Shown in pieces: positions 24,202 through 36,544 of a stretch of DNA of 64,000 bases. The number at the start of each line of letters is the position of its first letter. The first letter of the stretch is position 1. The DNA comes from Myrica gale (Eukaryota; Streptophyta; Magnoliopsida; Fagales; Myricaceae). Where the stretch lies: assembly GCA_963930655.1 (NCBI GenBank), contig OZ005621.1, positions 20,757,001-20,821,000 on the forward strand. Direction: 5' to 3'. The position numbers and the translations under genes are program-made. The notes beneath the pieces were generated by a model. The model was not told the DNA's origin, did no database searches, and was given only the letters and a program-made list of their open reading frames with translations.

Positions 24202-24489
24202 TGTTAAGTTTCATCCCAATACCAATTGACAATGGGAAGAGGTGTCCTAATAAGTATATGAAGCACAAGATTAAATGGTCTCTAATCAATGTGGGACTCT
24301 AACACTCCCCCTCACGTGCAGGCCGAATGAACACGGTTCATGCACGTGGACAACAAATGGGGAACACAAACATGGCTCTGATACCATGTTAAGTTTCATC
24401 CCAATACCAATTGACAATGGGAAGAGGTGGCCCAACAAGTATATGAAGCACAAGATTAAATGATCTCTAATTAATGTGCGACTCTAACA
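24202..24489 (-). mobile_element. Complete TRIM retrotransposon, 288 bp
   Basis: Two 103-bp direct repeats (24202-24304 and 24387-24489) begin TG and end CA on the element strand (TGTTAGAGTC...CTTAACA). Adjoining the right LTR is TGGTATCAGAGC (24386-24375, minus), the primer-binding site complementary to initiator tRNA-Met. Adjoining the left LTR is a polypurine tract GTGAGGGGGAG. A perfect 5-bp target duplication ATATT flanks it (24197-24201, 24490-24494). The interior of about 80 bp has no coding capacity. The duplicated block near 54755 has the same flanks without the element. Confidence 0.95.
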
Positions 24490-25639
24490 ATATTGTTCAG
24501 AATAATTATTAATAGATAATATGGATCCATCAAGATTTAATTCATTATTTATATGTTTACAAAATAAAAAAATTAATGGGAAGACCGAAAATTAATGGAG
24601 TTTAATTGTGTGTAGTGAGTCGATGACGACAAAGATAGATTAAACGAGGAGACAATGAAAGATCTAATTCGTTAAAACCGCTTAATTATATAAGATCATG
24701 ATGTTTTGAATTGTATAATCGTAGAAATTAAGTAAAGAAAGACTAAGAGCCCGAAAACATGTATAGGAACTAATGAAGCATGCATGCTGTTTGGTGAATC
24801 TTGCAGATCAAAACCCGTTTACACTTGGACAACCAATTAATTTTTCATGGGAAGGGCCGCAAGGTTCCAATAATTTGGTCCCTTTTTTTTGTCACGCGCG
24901 GTGGTGAGAATCTATTTGTTTTTTTTTTTGGTTTATGTCACAGAACTGGTGCAATCAAGAACATAGATCAAGAGGAAGAAGAAGCTAGAAAAATATTTAG
25001 GTTGAAAAGAACTTAGACGACTTTTCCCATGCAGTAATCCTCTAGCTATGTCCATAGAAAATCGATTGATTGTTCATATATGATATATCAGTTGATTTAT
25101 GGTTAATACGCCAGAGTAAATGCGTCTCGATCTTTATGTACTTTCTTTTGTACAACAAAGACAACTCCGGACACCGGGGTAAGACACCTCCTATGCCTTA
25201 GTCAGTATTTTTTGTCTTTTGTAAATTTCTCTATGTAATTACTTTAGAATCACCTCCCTTTTTCCATTTATCATCTTCTCCTTTTAAAGTGTTTCCTCCA
25301 CGTCTCTATACTTCCTTATTGGCGGGAATCTAACTCAGGTAGCGTTGTGTCCCGAGATATGCTCCTCGCACGTCTCCTTAACGGACACTTGCTTTGATCG
25401 TTGGAATGTCAGGATTGTGGAGTCACCGCACGTTATAAGTTGTTTTATAACAGCTTATAAGTTGTTGGGCTTTGGCGTGAGTGTGATCATATATATCCAG
25501 TCCAAATTGATTCTAACAAAAAAAATTCATGAGAAAAACCTAAAATATTTAAGAGAGTACTCAATTGTTTTTTGGAGAGTGTGACCATAGGTTAAAAAAG
25601 ACAACTAGGATGAGAGATGGTAGTTTACAAGCCTCAATT

Positions 25640-26530
25640 CAGATCGTGATGTTTTAAATTCTGTAATGGCACAAATAACCAAATACTACCTAGAAGACCT
25701 ATATGGTAACTAGGCATGTTCTTTTGGTGACTTTTACAGATCAAATACAAATTAAAGAGTGTTGGTTCATAATGAATCTTCCACCATTTCAAGACCATCC
25801 AATCGCAGCTTGAGAAAGTGTTTGTTCGTTAACCACTTCGATATGTATCGACTTTCTAATTTCAACGAAACTGTCACCGAAGATTCTTTGTACATGACGG
25901 GATACATCATATCGTCTTCTAAAGAAAGCCAAATAGTAGCGTACCGCTTTGGTTTCATGCTCCTCCACTCTGTTTGTGGCATGTGATCTTTACGTCTTCT
26001 TCCCGTGTAGTACCATCGCCATTCATTGTTGCACCAACATATCTTTTATCATTTGCTGCCACAGTTCGAAATTCTTAGTTCCGTCAAACTTTAATACATC
26101 GATGAAGTATTTGCTTTCATTACTGAACCCAACGCTCTTATACTAATTGTTATTACTGTGCACACCAATGATGGAGAATAAACCGTAATCAAAGCATGAG
26201 AGCAATAAAATTGAGATAGAGATTTAACGTGGTTCAACAATATAACTACATGCACAAGAAAAAGCGACCAAAGATTTTACTATTACAAATATTATGGTTA
26301 CATCATAAAGTATTTATATGAAAATTCTAGATATGGACATATATCAATTTATCTTGTATCCCTAGAACGTATTAGATCTCAGATACTTCTTAAAATAATA
26401 GGTGTGATATTTATCCACGAATCTCGTACAGACAAACACATGGAAAAAGCTCTTGTTTTGGGGATCAATATTAATTACGGTTTGGTCGTCGCCAAAGTCG
26501 ACGCTTTTGAACTTGTCAAGCTTAAAACCT
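25640..26530. repeat. Segmental duplication, copy 2 of 21466-22170, with a leading piece like 24690-24820
   Basis: 25830-26520 matches 21466-22170 block for block. The preceding 25640-25750 (GATCGTGATGTTTTAAATT, TTTTACAGATCAAATAC) is a weaker match to 24690-24820. Short frames here, on both strands, are degraded and unassigned. Confidence 0.65.
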
Positions 26531-26633
26531 ATTCAGCTTTAATGATGGTTGTCTTAGGTACCACTGAAGATTGATGAGAACGCATATATACGTTACTTAG
26601 AAAAAAAGAACCCATATATACGTTCGTCTTTAA

Positions 26634-26995
26634 AATGCGGTCCGGTCTGGACCACTTAAGTGGTCCAGACCGGATTTAATTATTTTTAAAAAAAAAAAAT
26701 CAAATTTTATTCTTACCGTGCGCAGAGCTACACTGCACTGTGCAGTGTAGCTCTGCACTGCTACACTGCACTGCGCAGTGCTAGCACTGCGTGTCTTTTT
26801 AATATATTTAAAAAATAAAAAAAATAAAAAAATTATTAAATGCGGTCCGGACCGCATTTCAAAAATATATAAACCGGATCGGACCGCATAAATCCGGTCC
26901 TTAAATCCGGTCCGGACCGGACCGTATTTTTAGAATCAAGACCGGACTGGACCGCAAATCAGGTCCAGTCTGCGGTCCGGTTCTGTTCAGCCCTA
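26634..26995. mobile_element. Palindromic foldback element with hAT-type right end
   Basis: The right end read inward is TAGGGCTGAACAGAACC, the hAT terminus type seen elsewhere here. Flanking octamers GTCTTTAA (26626-26633) and GTCTTTAG (26996-27003) match at 7 of 8. The left terminus lacks the expected TAGGG and may be deleted. The interior is extraordinarily self-complementary: a perfect 34-bp palindrome at 26641-26674, a 33-bp one with 16-bp arms starting near 26726, and many GGTCCGGACC repeats. Confidence 0.65.
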
Positions 26996-27003
26996 GTCTT
27001 TAG

Positions 27004-29200
27004 TGTCACCTGGGTGTGGTGTCCGACCTGATCAGCGCCGCGCGTTTACAGGCCAACTTTGCCCCCAGACAAGTTACGAAATATTTTTTCCGGTTTATTA
27101 TACTTTTCGCCCGATTTATTTGGAGCATGACACTTTGCATTTATTTATTTATTTTTGAGACATTTCACTTTAAGGTTTTTTGATTTGTACCTACTGTTTA
27201 TTTATATGTTAAAATGAACAAAAATTTAAATCACTTACTCCATAATTTGTCTTTTTTATCCTTCATATTAAAAAAATTAATACAATTTGCACCCACGTAA
27301 TTTGAAGATTTTGACACTTTACATTCGATTATTTTATTTTGAAACACTTTACACCCACCCATGTGTTCTTCATGCGATTGACATTTCCGTTCGTTTTAAT
27401 TAAATTAGGATTAATGCAAATCGACGGAATTAAACACCACGTGGATAAAATATCTCAATAAAAAAATATAAAACCCTTCAAATTACCTGCTGGAAAGTGT
27501 AATTAAAGTTTTTAAATGTTTATTCTTTTCCTGATCTAGAAACAGTCTTCACCATGCATGCGTCAGCCCACACACTCTTCTAATTAAAGGCTGTTATGGT
27601 TGCAGATCTGAATCACGAGACCCGAGTTGGAACGGAAGATTATTAATGATGTGGTTTTTAGTTGGGGGTATGAAACAAATATCTTCGCATTGAAACATGT
27701 ATACTTTAATAGCAATAATTACAAAAAATAAAAAAGTGCTTGTTCACCCACAAAAAGCAGGAAAAGGGAAATGTTTTGATGTTTTTCTGTCTTCTTTAGT
27801 TTGGGGGGAAGGGCATGATCTTCGTACGTCAATGGCGAAAAAGAAAACAAAGTCTTTCGTCAATGTAATATATATAATGCATATATGCTTTCATATATAC
27901 AGTGGTCACTTTGGATTCTACCGTCTTCTAGTTTGGGGAGCAAATTATTATCATCTCACCCTACTTTGCTGGCTAATTCGGTCATCTTTTGGTTCCGGTT
28001 TGCAGGAAAATTTAGAACAACGCAGGGCTATAATCTGCCTCTGTGGAAGTTAGAGCCTTATTGAATAACAGAACAAACTCGGGTATTGGCCTTGCTCGTG
28101 TTAATTAATTAATATAAACTAATTAAAAGCTTATAAAAAAAAGAGAAAATAAAACAGCATATGTTTTAATTTACTGGCTTTCTAAGTACATGACAAGTAA
28201 AGTATGTCGACATAGATATACAGCCTTATTCTGATCAAGATAGAATTACCAAGCTTAATTCTTACAGATCAATTAAAACAAAACACATCATTCTTGGATC
28301 TATAGACGACTAGGTAGACACAATATCATCTATTGATGAGGAGGATAGCTGAAGCAATAAGGTGACATTTCAACGGAGTAATAAGGATAGTCCTCATTAC
28401 AATCTTTTCAAATATTCAGGAGATATGGATGGTGATAGGGTTGATTCTGGTTCAACTTGTTCTCTCAAGCTAATAAATCAAAATGATGTAGAAATATATC
28501 ATGATTGATAGAGGTCTCACGTCAAAGTCTACAGCAAAGTTTTAAGGCAAAGTTTGAAAATATTGAATTCAAGCATAGCATGATTCTAGGGATACTGCTT
28601 ATCAAGTCTCACGCAAGGTTGATATTTTTTGAACTAGCTATTCCTACAAATCCTACCACATGATATCTTGTATAAAGTTTGTGAAGGCCATTAATTTCGG
28701 ATCAATGCATGCGAGATTGTAGCCAATGTCAGCCCTTTCGTTGCTCTCGAGTCATCTATAACAAACATAAGCTGAATAATAATCAACACGTACTCTTAAT
28801 TATTATCTGAAAAAATATTTTGATTGTGTTAGGGCGCGTATATATAGTTGAGTATTAGCTTAATTTCGTGTCAAACCATAAATCAAATTGTACGTCCTAG
28901 GGAATAACTGGGCTACGGGGAGAAGATACACGGTAAGGAGAAGCAAATGTGCGCAATGCTGCTGTGAGAGAGATCTTGTTTACTTTATTTTCTATTAGGT
29001 TTCATAAATGTGATGTTACTATTTAATTTCTAAAGAAATTGAGTATTAATTAATTTTTTAACAAAAATGAATTGAGCACGTTCATGCACGTACAAATAAA
29101 AACAGTATCTTATTGACTTGGAGAATATCATATGATCCTGTTCAAGAGAATATCTTACTCAAAAAAAAAAAAATAGCTTGCAGTACCAGTACTATATATT
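27004..29200. other. No gene recognised
   Basis: AT-rich. 27080-27380 contains foldback-type phrases (TTTCGCCC, GACACTTTGCA, TTTGCACCC) of the family at 1213 and 37637. The longest plus-strand frame (27697-28053) has no recognisable domain. 28280-28760 has a more mixed composition but no identifiable protein. Confidence 0.4.
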
Positions 29201-29204
29201 CTTA

Positions 29205-29720
29205 ATTAGTTTGGGGAAAGACTTTTGCAATATGAAGAAGAGAGAAGAGAAGTCTTCGTCAATGTTAATGTTAACGTTCTGATCATCATTCACCTCGAAA
29301 AAGAAAACTTTTAAAGATGCTTTTACAGATTTCACCTGTCATCACATGCATGAATACATGCACAGATTTCACATTGCTAGGATTAGGGTTCCGCCCCCAC
29401 CCACTAGATTAATTCCTTTGTTTTTTATTCAATCTGATATAGTTAATGTTCGATCGTGTTCTTTAAAAGTGGAGTACTCCGTGGCTAATGAGTCAAATTT
29501 TGCAATTGCATACCTAAAATTAAACATGAGAACATTAATGAGAACACCTCAGATATATAAACATATTCTTTAATTTCGGCAAAGACTTTTGCAATACGAC
29601 AAAAGGAAAGACTTGGAAGTTTTCGTCAATGTTAATGTTCTCATCATTTACCGCAAAAAAAAACTTCTAAATTATATGCTTTTACAGATCTCGCATGTCA
29701 CATGTAGATATACATGACAC
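29205..29720. repeat. Local direct duplication
   Basis: About 150 bp at 29215-29370 (AAGACTTTTGCAATA, TTCGTCAATGTTAATGTT, TGCTTTTACAGAT) recurs at 29577-29715. The intervening 200 bp are AT-rich. No coding content established. Confidence 0.65.
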
Positions 29721-30240
29721 ACTACAAGAAATTCGCGCTAAACCGACGAGCATTGTCGTCACGAAAGATATACAAACCCGTCATCGGAGCCCTTCAGCCA
29801 CGGCTTCCGGTCGTCCAACGTTGGTGATGGTTGCCGCGTGCAGACAGCTCAACGGCGACAATCGCACTCCTCCATCAGCAAGTTGAAGCTGCGTCGACCT
29901 TGAATGGCGTTGGGAGAGCAGTTGAACAGTCCTCGGTGAAGAGTTCATCATTTTGCACCAATGGTCGACGTTGCTCTGTCGCCTACGACAATCAGATCGT
30001 CAAGGTTTGTTCACCTATCGCTGACGATGTCCAATCCATCAATAATACATCCTCCTTCACCGACGACGTTAAGACGATGCCAAGCTTTTGTCACTTTGAC
30101 CCAACAACGACGGTGGTTGTTCTTTGTGGCCAGAGATCATTCTCGACGGAGCAAAGGTTGTGGGGAGTGATTTTTTCAAATCACGTGAGCTGTTGCTATG
30201 CCCACAACAGAGTACGTCGTTGGTGAATATAAAGTCGTCA
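29720..30240. mobile_element. CACTA-like terminal region
   Basis: It begins CACTACAAGAAATTCGCGC, a typical CACTA terminus, followed by GC-richer sequence with CGACGA/CGTCGT motifs through 30240. The opposite end was not found. The reading frame at 29831-30226 is probably produced by this composition. Confidence 0.4.
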
Positions 30241-30952
30241 GCGTTGCACTGAATGAGGTGTTTTGTTTTGTTTTGTTTTAGAATCCTGGATATTTTGGGA
30301 ATTATTCTGGTTGTTTGGATTATTTGCAGATTTCTCTCCATTGAGCTCTACTGATTAATTTATTTCAAGTGACCATCAAGAAATTAAATAAATAGATTTC
30401 AGACATGAGAATATATAGTGGTGATGAACAAAAACAACAGAGTATACTCAAATCTGTGAGATCTCCACTATTAGGTGTGGAATAACAAAACAATCGTTCA
30501 TATAAACTATGGACATCATAGTTACCACTATGTAAGATTCCCAGAACAATATGGGGAATAACAGAGTACCCATATTAATCAAGGATGCAAATCCAGATTT
30601 TTTGAATATAGTTACATTACTCCAAAACAGAAGTAGCTACCTATGACTACAACCTATATTAATAACTTGATCCTCTTGAACTCCTTGAACATTTGACCCT
30701 GAAATTCTAAAAATATCATCTGTTGATCTACTCACAAAAAACGCCAATCCAACCAAGTGTGGTACTTGAAGTTCATCCCAGATCAGATATTGAAAGGCAC
30801 GGCAGCATATCCCTGCAGAAAGTTTCCAAAGGATAGAATCATTACATGCAAGTGTTGAATAGATATATAAGTTGACCCATAATGAAGTTGTGCTGTAAAG
30901 TCCCTATATATATTTTTCTTATTTTTTATACCCATATTCTTTCACAACATAC

Positions 30953-31057
30953 CTCTATGAGTGATAGGCAGTCTGGGTCGTAAGGATCATGATGCATAGT
31001 CATCTTCCCATCAACATATACGCACCCATTCGATCTATCAAACCTGCCATAATAATC
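30953..31057 (-). other. Possible internal exon, 35 residues
   Basis: Minus strand, bounded by acceptor TTGCAG and donor GAG/GTATGTT, an open frame reads YYGRFDRSNGCVYVDGKMTM then HHDPYDPDCLSLIE. The G.VYVDGK...YDPDCLSLIE pattern is reminiscent of the PB1-like N-terminal module in plant Mutator-type transposases, but I cannot place it firmly. No flanking exons were identified between 30.6 and 33.2 kb. Confidence 0.3.
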
Positions 31058-31204
31058 TGCAACATAATGAGATGATAGAGTAAAACTTGAAAAAAGAAAT
31101 CTGGTATGCAACTTTACTTTTGACTGTAAAAAACTAAAGTTGTGGAAGAATCTGCTGACTGTAATCTGTAACATAATGAGACTTGCAATTTTTTCTATTG
31201 CCAT

Positions 31205-33330
31205 TTAACATCACTTTCTTTAATAAAGTAACTATAACTTCCATAAAAAGAAAATACAGGCCAACTACACAATAAAATTGCCCCATGACACAATATTAGA
31301 AAAGCCACTACTGCCAATCATATAGCTAGTTAAAACAGCCCAAGGGGTAAATAATCACATAAGAGATATGATATTTAAACAAGCAGAGAAGAACCCAAAC
31401 TTACTGATCCTTGAACAATTGCCATTTTCAATGCAAATATAGGTTGAACAGTCAGTTGGACAACAGAACAACGACGGACTGTCGGTGAATTAAATCTACG
31501 TACTTCGTCCATTGGTTGGAACCATGGGATAGCAATGAACACTCATGTTCGCAAGATTAACAAAACAGATGGAAACGACCCCCATGATCAATAAATAAAG
31601 CGGAAGGGTACACAAATTATCCGAGACAAACCCGCATACGCACCTGATCAATTCTTTCTCAACAAATCAAAGCACAATAATGGAGCTGTGGATCCTGAAC
31701 AATATAATAATTTGTAGATTTGATCAAAAACACTTCACACCATTTTTCAGAAGTATGTTCCACCATTTACGAATCTGGCTTCTTCGTAGGAATGTTTGAG
31801 TTGAACACATGATTGGCTTAAATATTACAATAACCTTTGGATGATCATTAACGCCACATCCTAGTCCAATAAATCTTTCTTTTATTGTTGCCTACCTGGC
31901 AGCAAGGGCCCACGTGCAACGCCTTACACTACAAGCTAACAAACATTAACTAAGGTGAGAGCATAACCCCTAACGATCACAAACTTCTTCATCAAAGTGA
32001 TTTTTATATTCTTACATTGGAAGAGACTGAAAGAAGATGTCATCCAATAAAAAAAGTTTGCATCTTAAGCTGAAGATAAAGAATGTGTTAGGCAAAATTT
32101 TACTTTGATACAAGCGGTCCTACTTTGTGTTTTTGCTTTTGTTATGGGATAACGTACGTTTTGTTACCTAGATAAAACTTTGAGATTTTGGTAATAGACA
32201 CAGAGGCCAGAAAAAACTAGACAAGAGTAAAAGCGGGGTCAAAAATTCGAGAAACCCATGTCGGTGATAGCCAAGATAAATATCAATAGTGTATAAAAGC
32301 AGCTACAATGCTATGGAACCTTTGATACAAGTAACAAGATTACACCAAATGCAAGTTGTGTAACATCAGATAGATTTAACATCACTGTCTGAAAATGATG
32401 TCAAATGGTTTAACCATCAAATATTGTTTACTGACCCATGTGCTTTACAGAACAAAGTATAATTGCTTACACGTGCTGAAAAACGATAAAATTTCAAACA
32501 ATAACCCACGGACCACATGTTTTTGACCATTAGTAACAACTTGTAATAATACATACATAATTGAATTGAAGCTTTTGGACCTCCTAAAGTGCCTATAAAT
32601 AGCAATCCAACATCTGAGACAAATATCCTATCCAGATTGAGGGTTTTCTACGAAATGAAACTTCAAACCCTCGCTGCGAAATTGTAACCCCAGTCCACAA
32701 AATCACAATCATAAATCAAACATTTCACAACATTATTCATGTCCATTCGAATAGAGGAAATGGTGTTGAAAGTTATATGGATTACCTTGTACTCTTAATC
32801 TCCTTGAAATTGCTTTCGGTCTTTATCTAGGGCACGACCCAAATCGCAGTTATATATTTCCAAATGGATTTTGCCTTCCAGAAATAGATTGAAATTGATT
32901 TTGGTGAAGTGAATGGGGGAAATGGGGAAAAAGAGCTTCTTTGCTCCTAGACAAGGAAAGAGGGAAATGAGATCGTTTTCCTCCTTCGTCTGGTTTGGTG
33001 AGGAGGAAAACATTTCGAACTGAGATGGCTTCCAGCAATAAAAAGGCAGTCGAGATCATCGAGCATTCACTTAGCAAGGGAAGCTTGGTCATTTTAGTTG
33101 GATGAGAAGCACGTGTGACGCGCGTGGTTGAAAAACCGTCTGATTTAACGATCAATTTAAACAGGGGGCGAAGATTGAAATGTTTGGAAAGTAAGGGTCT
33201 CAAATCGTCGAATTGATAATTAGGAGTATCAATTTAATTTTTGCCTATATATACGAGGCTAACTATGAATTTACCCTGAAAAATATTTATATCAGTGTTT
33301 TCGAAAAAATAGATTTAATCCTTCATGCGC
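31205..33330. other. No gene recognised
   Basis: Mixed sequence with overlapping minus-strand frames (32795-33203) and a 24-codon plus frame from 33025, none recognisable. Confidence 0.35.
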
Positions 33331-33339
33331 TTTAAATGG

Positions 33340-33700
33340 TGTAAACACCAAAAAAAAATCAACACCAACATTTTAAAAACGTTGCCACATTCGCCATTAA
33401 AGTTATTTTTTAGCAGCATTTTGAAAACGCTGCTAAAGACTTATAACTACGTTTTTCTCAAAACGCTGCAATAAAAATTTGTATGACGATTGAGGTTTTC
33501 AGTGGCGTTTTTGACCGCATCTAAGAGATCACCTCTATATCTCGCTCTTTTCACTAGATGTCACAAAATCCGCCGCAAAAGCCTCTCCCGATGCACATAT
33601 CGACCACGCTATAAAAACGCTGCTAAAAACTTAGCAACATTATTTTTGGCCATAAGCAGCGTTTTTCGACCGGCACTAAAGACCATTTTTTGTAGAGATA
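33340..33700. mobile_element. CACTA-type terminal fragment
   Basis: Multiple AAAACGCTGCTAAA-type motifs in both orientations, ending CCATTTTTTGTAGAGAT, a mutated version of the CCCTTTTTTGTAGTG end at 12960. It probably derives from the same family. Confidence 0.5.
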
Positions 33701-35500
33701 GTAAGGCTTTGAATTAACCACTTCTCAACATTATAGCCATCTTCTTCTAATTTTGCTCTGTTAAATAGATTCAAGTTATTTTTTTAATGAAATATTCTAT
33801 TTTTCATGGTTTGATTTTATATTAAAACATGTTTCCTGAAAACACTTTTATAATATTTGATACATGATATATATTTTGTAATCTTGTATGATTAGTAAGT
33901 TTGATTTTTAATAATATATTTCACAATTGAATAAAATACTTCTCATAAAAAAATATTCTTTCTTGAAATTATTTTTTGTAAAAAATTAAAATAATTTTTA
34001 AATAAAGTTGAATTACCAGTCAAATTTTTTATTATTGAAAATATTGTAGATTCAATTTAGATTGGTAAAAAGGTTGTCGAGTTTCTAAAAATATATTAAA
34101 TTTTGTAAAAATTTGTGAAAAAAATTGTTGAAATTTGTAAAAAAGTATTGGAGTTAATGAAAAAATAGTTGTTAATTTTTTTTTAAAAAAAATTCTTGAC
34201 ATCCAAACATAGGCTAACGAACATAAAATTATATGACAATAAGATATATATATAGATAATACAGCTGGGAGGGCGAGGAAAAAGAGAGAAGTGGGGATTC
34301 AAAGCAGTAGGAGAATAAGAAATGAGATTATATTTTCTCAAAAGAAAAACACTTTATGGAAATTAATGCTTTCTTTTACAATTACTTATTCTATTTTCAG
34401 TTGACTAAACTTTATTAATCTCTCAAAGATCACCGAAAATTAAGTGGGAAAAATATATTTTTATATTCTTATTTTCGATAAAACAAACGGAGCCGTATTA
34501 ATTCCACATGGATTCTTTTCGAGGCGTGAAACTGAAAATATCTTATGGTTGACAAAACAAAAAGAGATTGGGAATGAATTAGAGGAATTAGCAATTAAAA
34601 ATTTCAATTTTTTCCACTTGTATTTATAAAAAGAGATTTCGTCTCTTACAATTTATGGACTTACTATGCGCTATATATATATAGCAATAATATGGCTTTA
34701 TATATATAAATGTTGTTTAATTAACGTCATTGTATCTCTATTTAATTACATTATCTCTTTACATATTTAGAAATTAATTTAGCTCACGTACGTCTAATTT
34801 TGCAAAAAGAGACGGATGTACTTCATGTATATACTGGCATGAACTATACTTATATTTTGCTTAGAGCAAATATATGAAGATTCAATTAATTTTTTTTATT
34901 AACCCAACAAACTAAAATTAATCTTAATTAATTTATGTGCGTGTCTAATTTCTACAATGTTCAACATTTTGATTTTAATTTTCCCTGCAAATGGTCTTTC
35001 GTAATAAATGTTTCCTATTAAGAATATAAATTGGACGAAGCCATGCAAGCTGAAAGTTGTCCAATACTATTTAACTAAAGGTCCACGTTCCCATCACTAT
35101 CAACGAATTATCTATACCTAACTTTTAGCAATAAACAAATTTGCGACTATGATTATATATATATAATCAATAAGTCGTTTATAAATACAATTCAAATCAG
35201 CACCAGAATCAATTAGAGCAATAGTAGTAAAAGTAAAATCTTTAATACTAATAGTAATTTCGGTATATCATTTTTAAAAATTAATTTATCAATTAATTTA
35301 ATGAAAGATTCAAAGGTGGAATATTATTTTCAGGAACAAAAATTGAGGTTGAAAGAAGATTTTTATGGATAAATAATTTGAATTTGAAGAAGTATAGGCT
35401 TTTGCAAGATAAATTTCGAATAATTGATCTGTTATGTTCATATAGTTTTGTTGAGTATTTTGTACGACGATTTAATTTCTTGTTTTAAAAAAGTGATTTT
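33701..35500. other. AT-rich intergenic sequence
   Basis: Very AT-rich. The only structure noted is a 65-70 bp stretch at 35081-35150 (GGTCCACGTTCCCATCACTATC, then GCAATAAACAAATTTGCGA in pieces) repeated at 37255-37300 and 37361-37421. Confidence 0.4.
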
Positions 35501-35505
35501 TTTAA

Positions 35506-36439
35506 GGGTTAATGTCCTTTTTAGTCCCTAGGTTTTGGGGCGGTGTTCTTTTTAGTCCCTAGGTTTTATTTTTGTTCAAAACAGTCCCTAGGTTATTTAC
35601 GTTTGTCTTTTTAGTCCTTCCGTCCAATTCCGTCACTCCCGAGCCCAGTCAGCTAACGGCGGGACACGTCACACCCAATAGAATATTGCCACGTGTACTA
35701 TTTTATAAAAAAAAAAACTAATTTCCACATGTTAAAAAAAAAAAAAAACAAGGGAGATACCCCCGTGGCCACCACCGAACGGGGAGCCCAGAGTTGGGCT
35801 CCCCGTCGACGGGGGTGGCCGGGGGCACTCACCCCGGCGACGGGGAGCCCAGATCTGGGCTCCCCGTCGACGGTGGTGGCCGGGGGCTCCCCGTCTGGCC
35901 ACCCCCGTTCGCGCGAGGGGTGGCCTCCCTGGCCAACACCGAGCGACGGGGAGCCCAGATCTGGGCTCCCCGTCTGGCCACCGACGAGCGGGAGCCCAGA
36001 TCTGGGCTCCCCGTCTGGCCACCGACGAGCAGGAGCCCAGATCTAGGCTCCCCGTCGACGGTGGTGGCCGGGGGCTCCCCGTCGGGCCACCCCCGTTCGC
36101 GCGAGGGAGCCCAGATCTGGGCTCCCTCGCGCGAAGGGTGGCCAGGGAGGCCACCCTTCGCCGGCGACGGAGAGGTAGCCACGGGAACCTTCTTTTGGTT
36201 TTTTTTTTTTTTAAACATGTGGAAATTGTTTTTTTTAAAAAAAATATTACACGTGGCAATATTCTATTGGGTGTGACGTGTCCCGCCGTTAGCTAACTGG
36301 GCTCGGGAGTGACGGAATTGGACGGAAGGACTAAAAAGACAAACGTAAATAACCTAGGGACTGTTTTGAACAAAAATAAAACCTAGGGACTAAAAAGAAC
36401 ACCGCCCCAAAACCTAGGGACTAAAAAGGACATTAACCC
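35506..36439. mobile_element. Mutator-like element with long terminal inverted repeats, 934 bp
   Basis: Near-identical inverted arms of about 200 bp (35506-35705 and 36240-36439) start GGGTTAATGTCCTTTTTAG. A perfect 9-bp target duplication TTTTTTTAA (35497-35505, 36440-36448) flanks it, the size made by Mutator-type transposases. The centre (35760-36180) is GC-rich and holds six palindromes built on GAGCCCAGATCTGGGCTC. There is no transposase, so it is non-autonomous. The high arm identity suggests fairly recent activity. Confidence 0.93.
35781..36135. repeat. Array of six palindromes, the last a perfect 40-bp palindrome
   Basis: Copies at 35781-35804, 35842-35865, 35948-35971, 35990-36012, 36032-36053 and 36096-36135, each centred on AGATCT or a one- to two-base variant. 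The spacers share GTCGACGGTGGTGGCCGGGG- and GTCTGGCCACC-type phrases. The last copy is extended by TTCGCGCG arms to 40 bp. Confidence 0.92.
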
Positions 36440-36544
36440 TTTTTTTAAAGATATATATATATATAGGTACATCTGACTAATACATGCAGCAAATATCTAG
36501 CTTGTAAGAAACAGTACACACTGCCTCGCATTCCCTGCACCGCA

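Larger units (their letters stand above)
23370..24870. repeat. Segmental duplication, copy 1 of a block shared with 54360-55105
   Basis: It shares TTAGTTTTGGAGTGAG, AAATCAATTGG, CAAATTTTATAAATATATAC, ACTAGAATATAAGATCG and GAAGCATGCATGCTGTTT in the same order as 54360-55105. This copy is longer by a 443-bp indel (about 23662-24104) and by the TRIM at 24202-24489. Confidence 0.85.

Noticed and set aside
27697..28053. 118-codon plus frame
   Set aside because: No family resemblance, no promoter or splice context, AT-rich surroundings.
35693..36276. Long open frames on both strands (up to 175 codons) in the Mutator-like element
   Set aside because: They arise from GC-rich palindromic repeats that lack stops in several frames at once; no domain, and repeat-driven composition.
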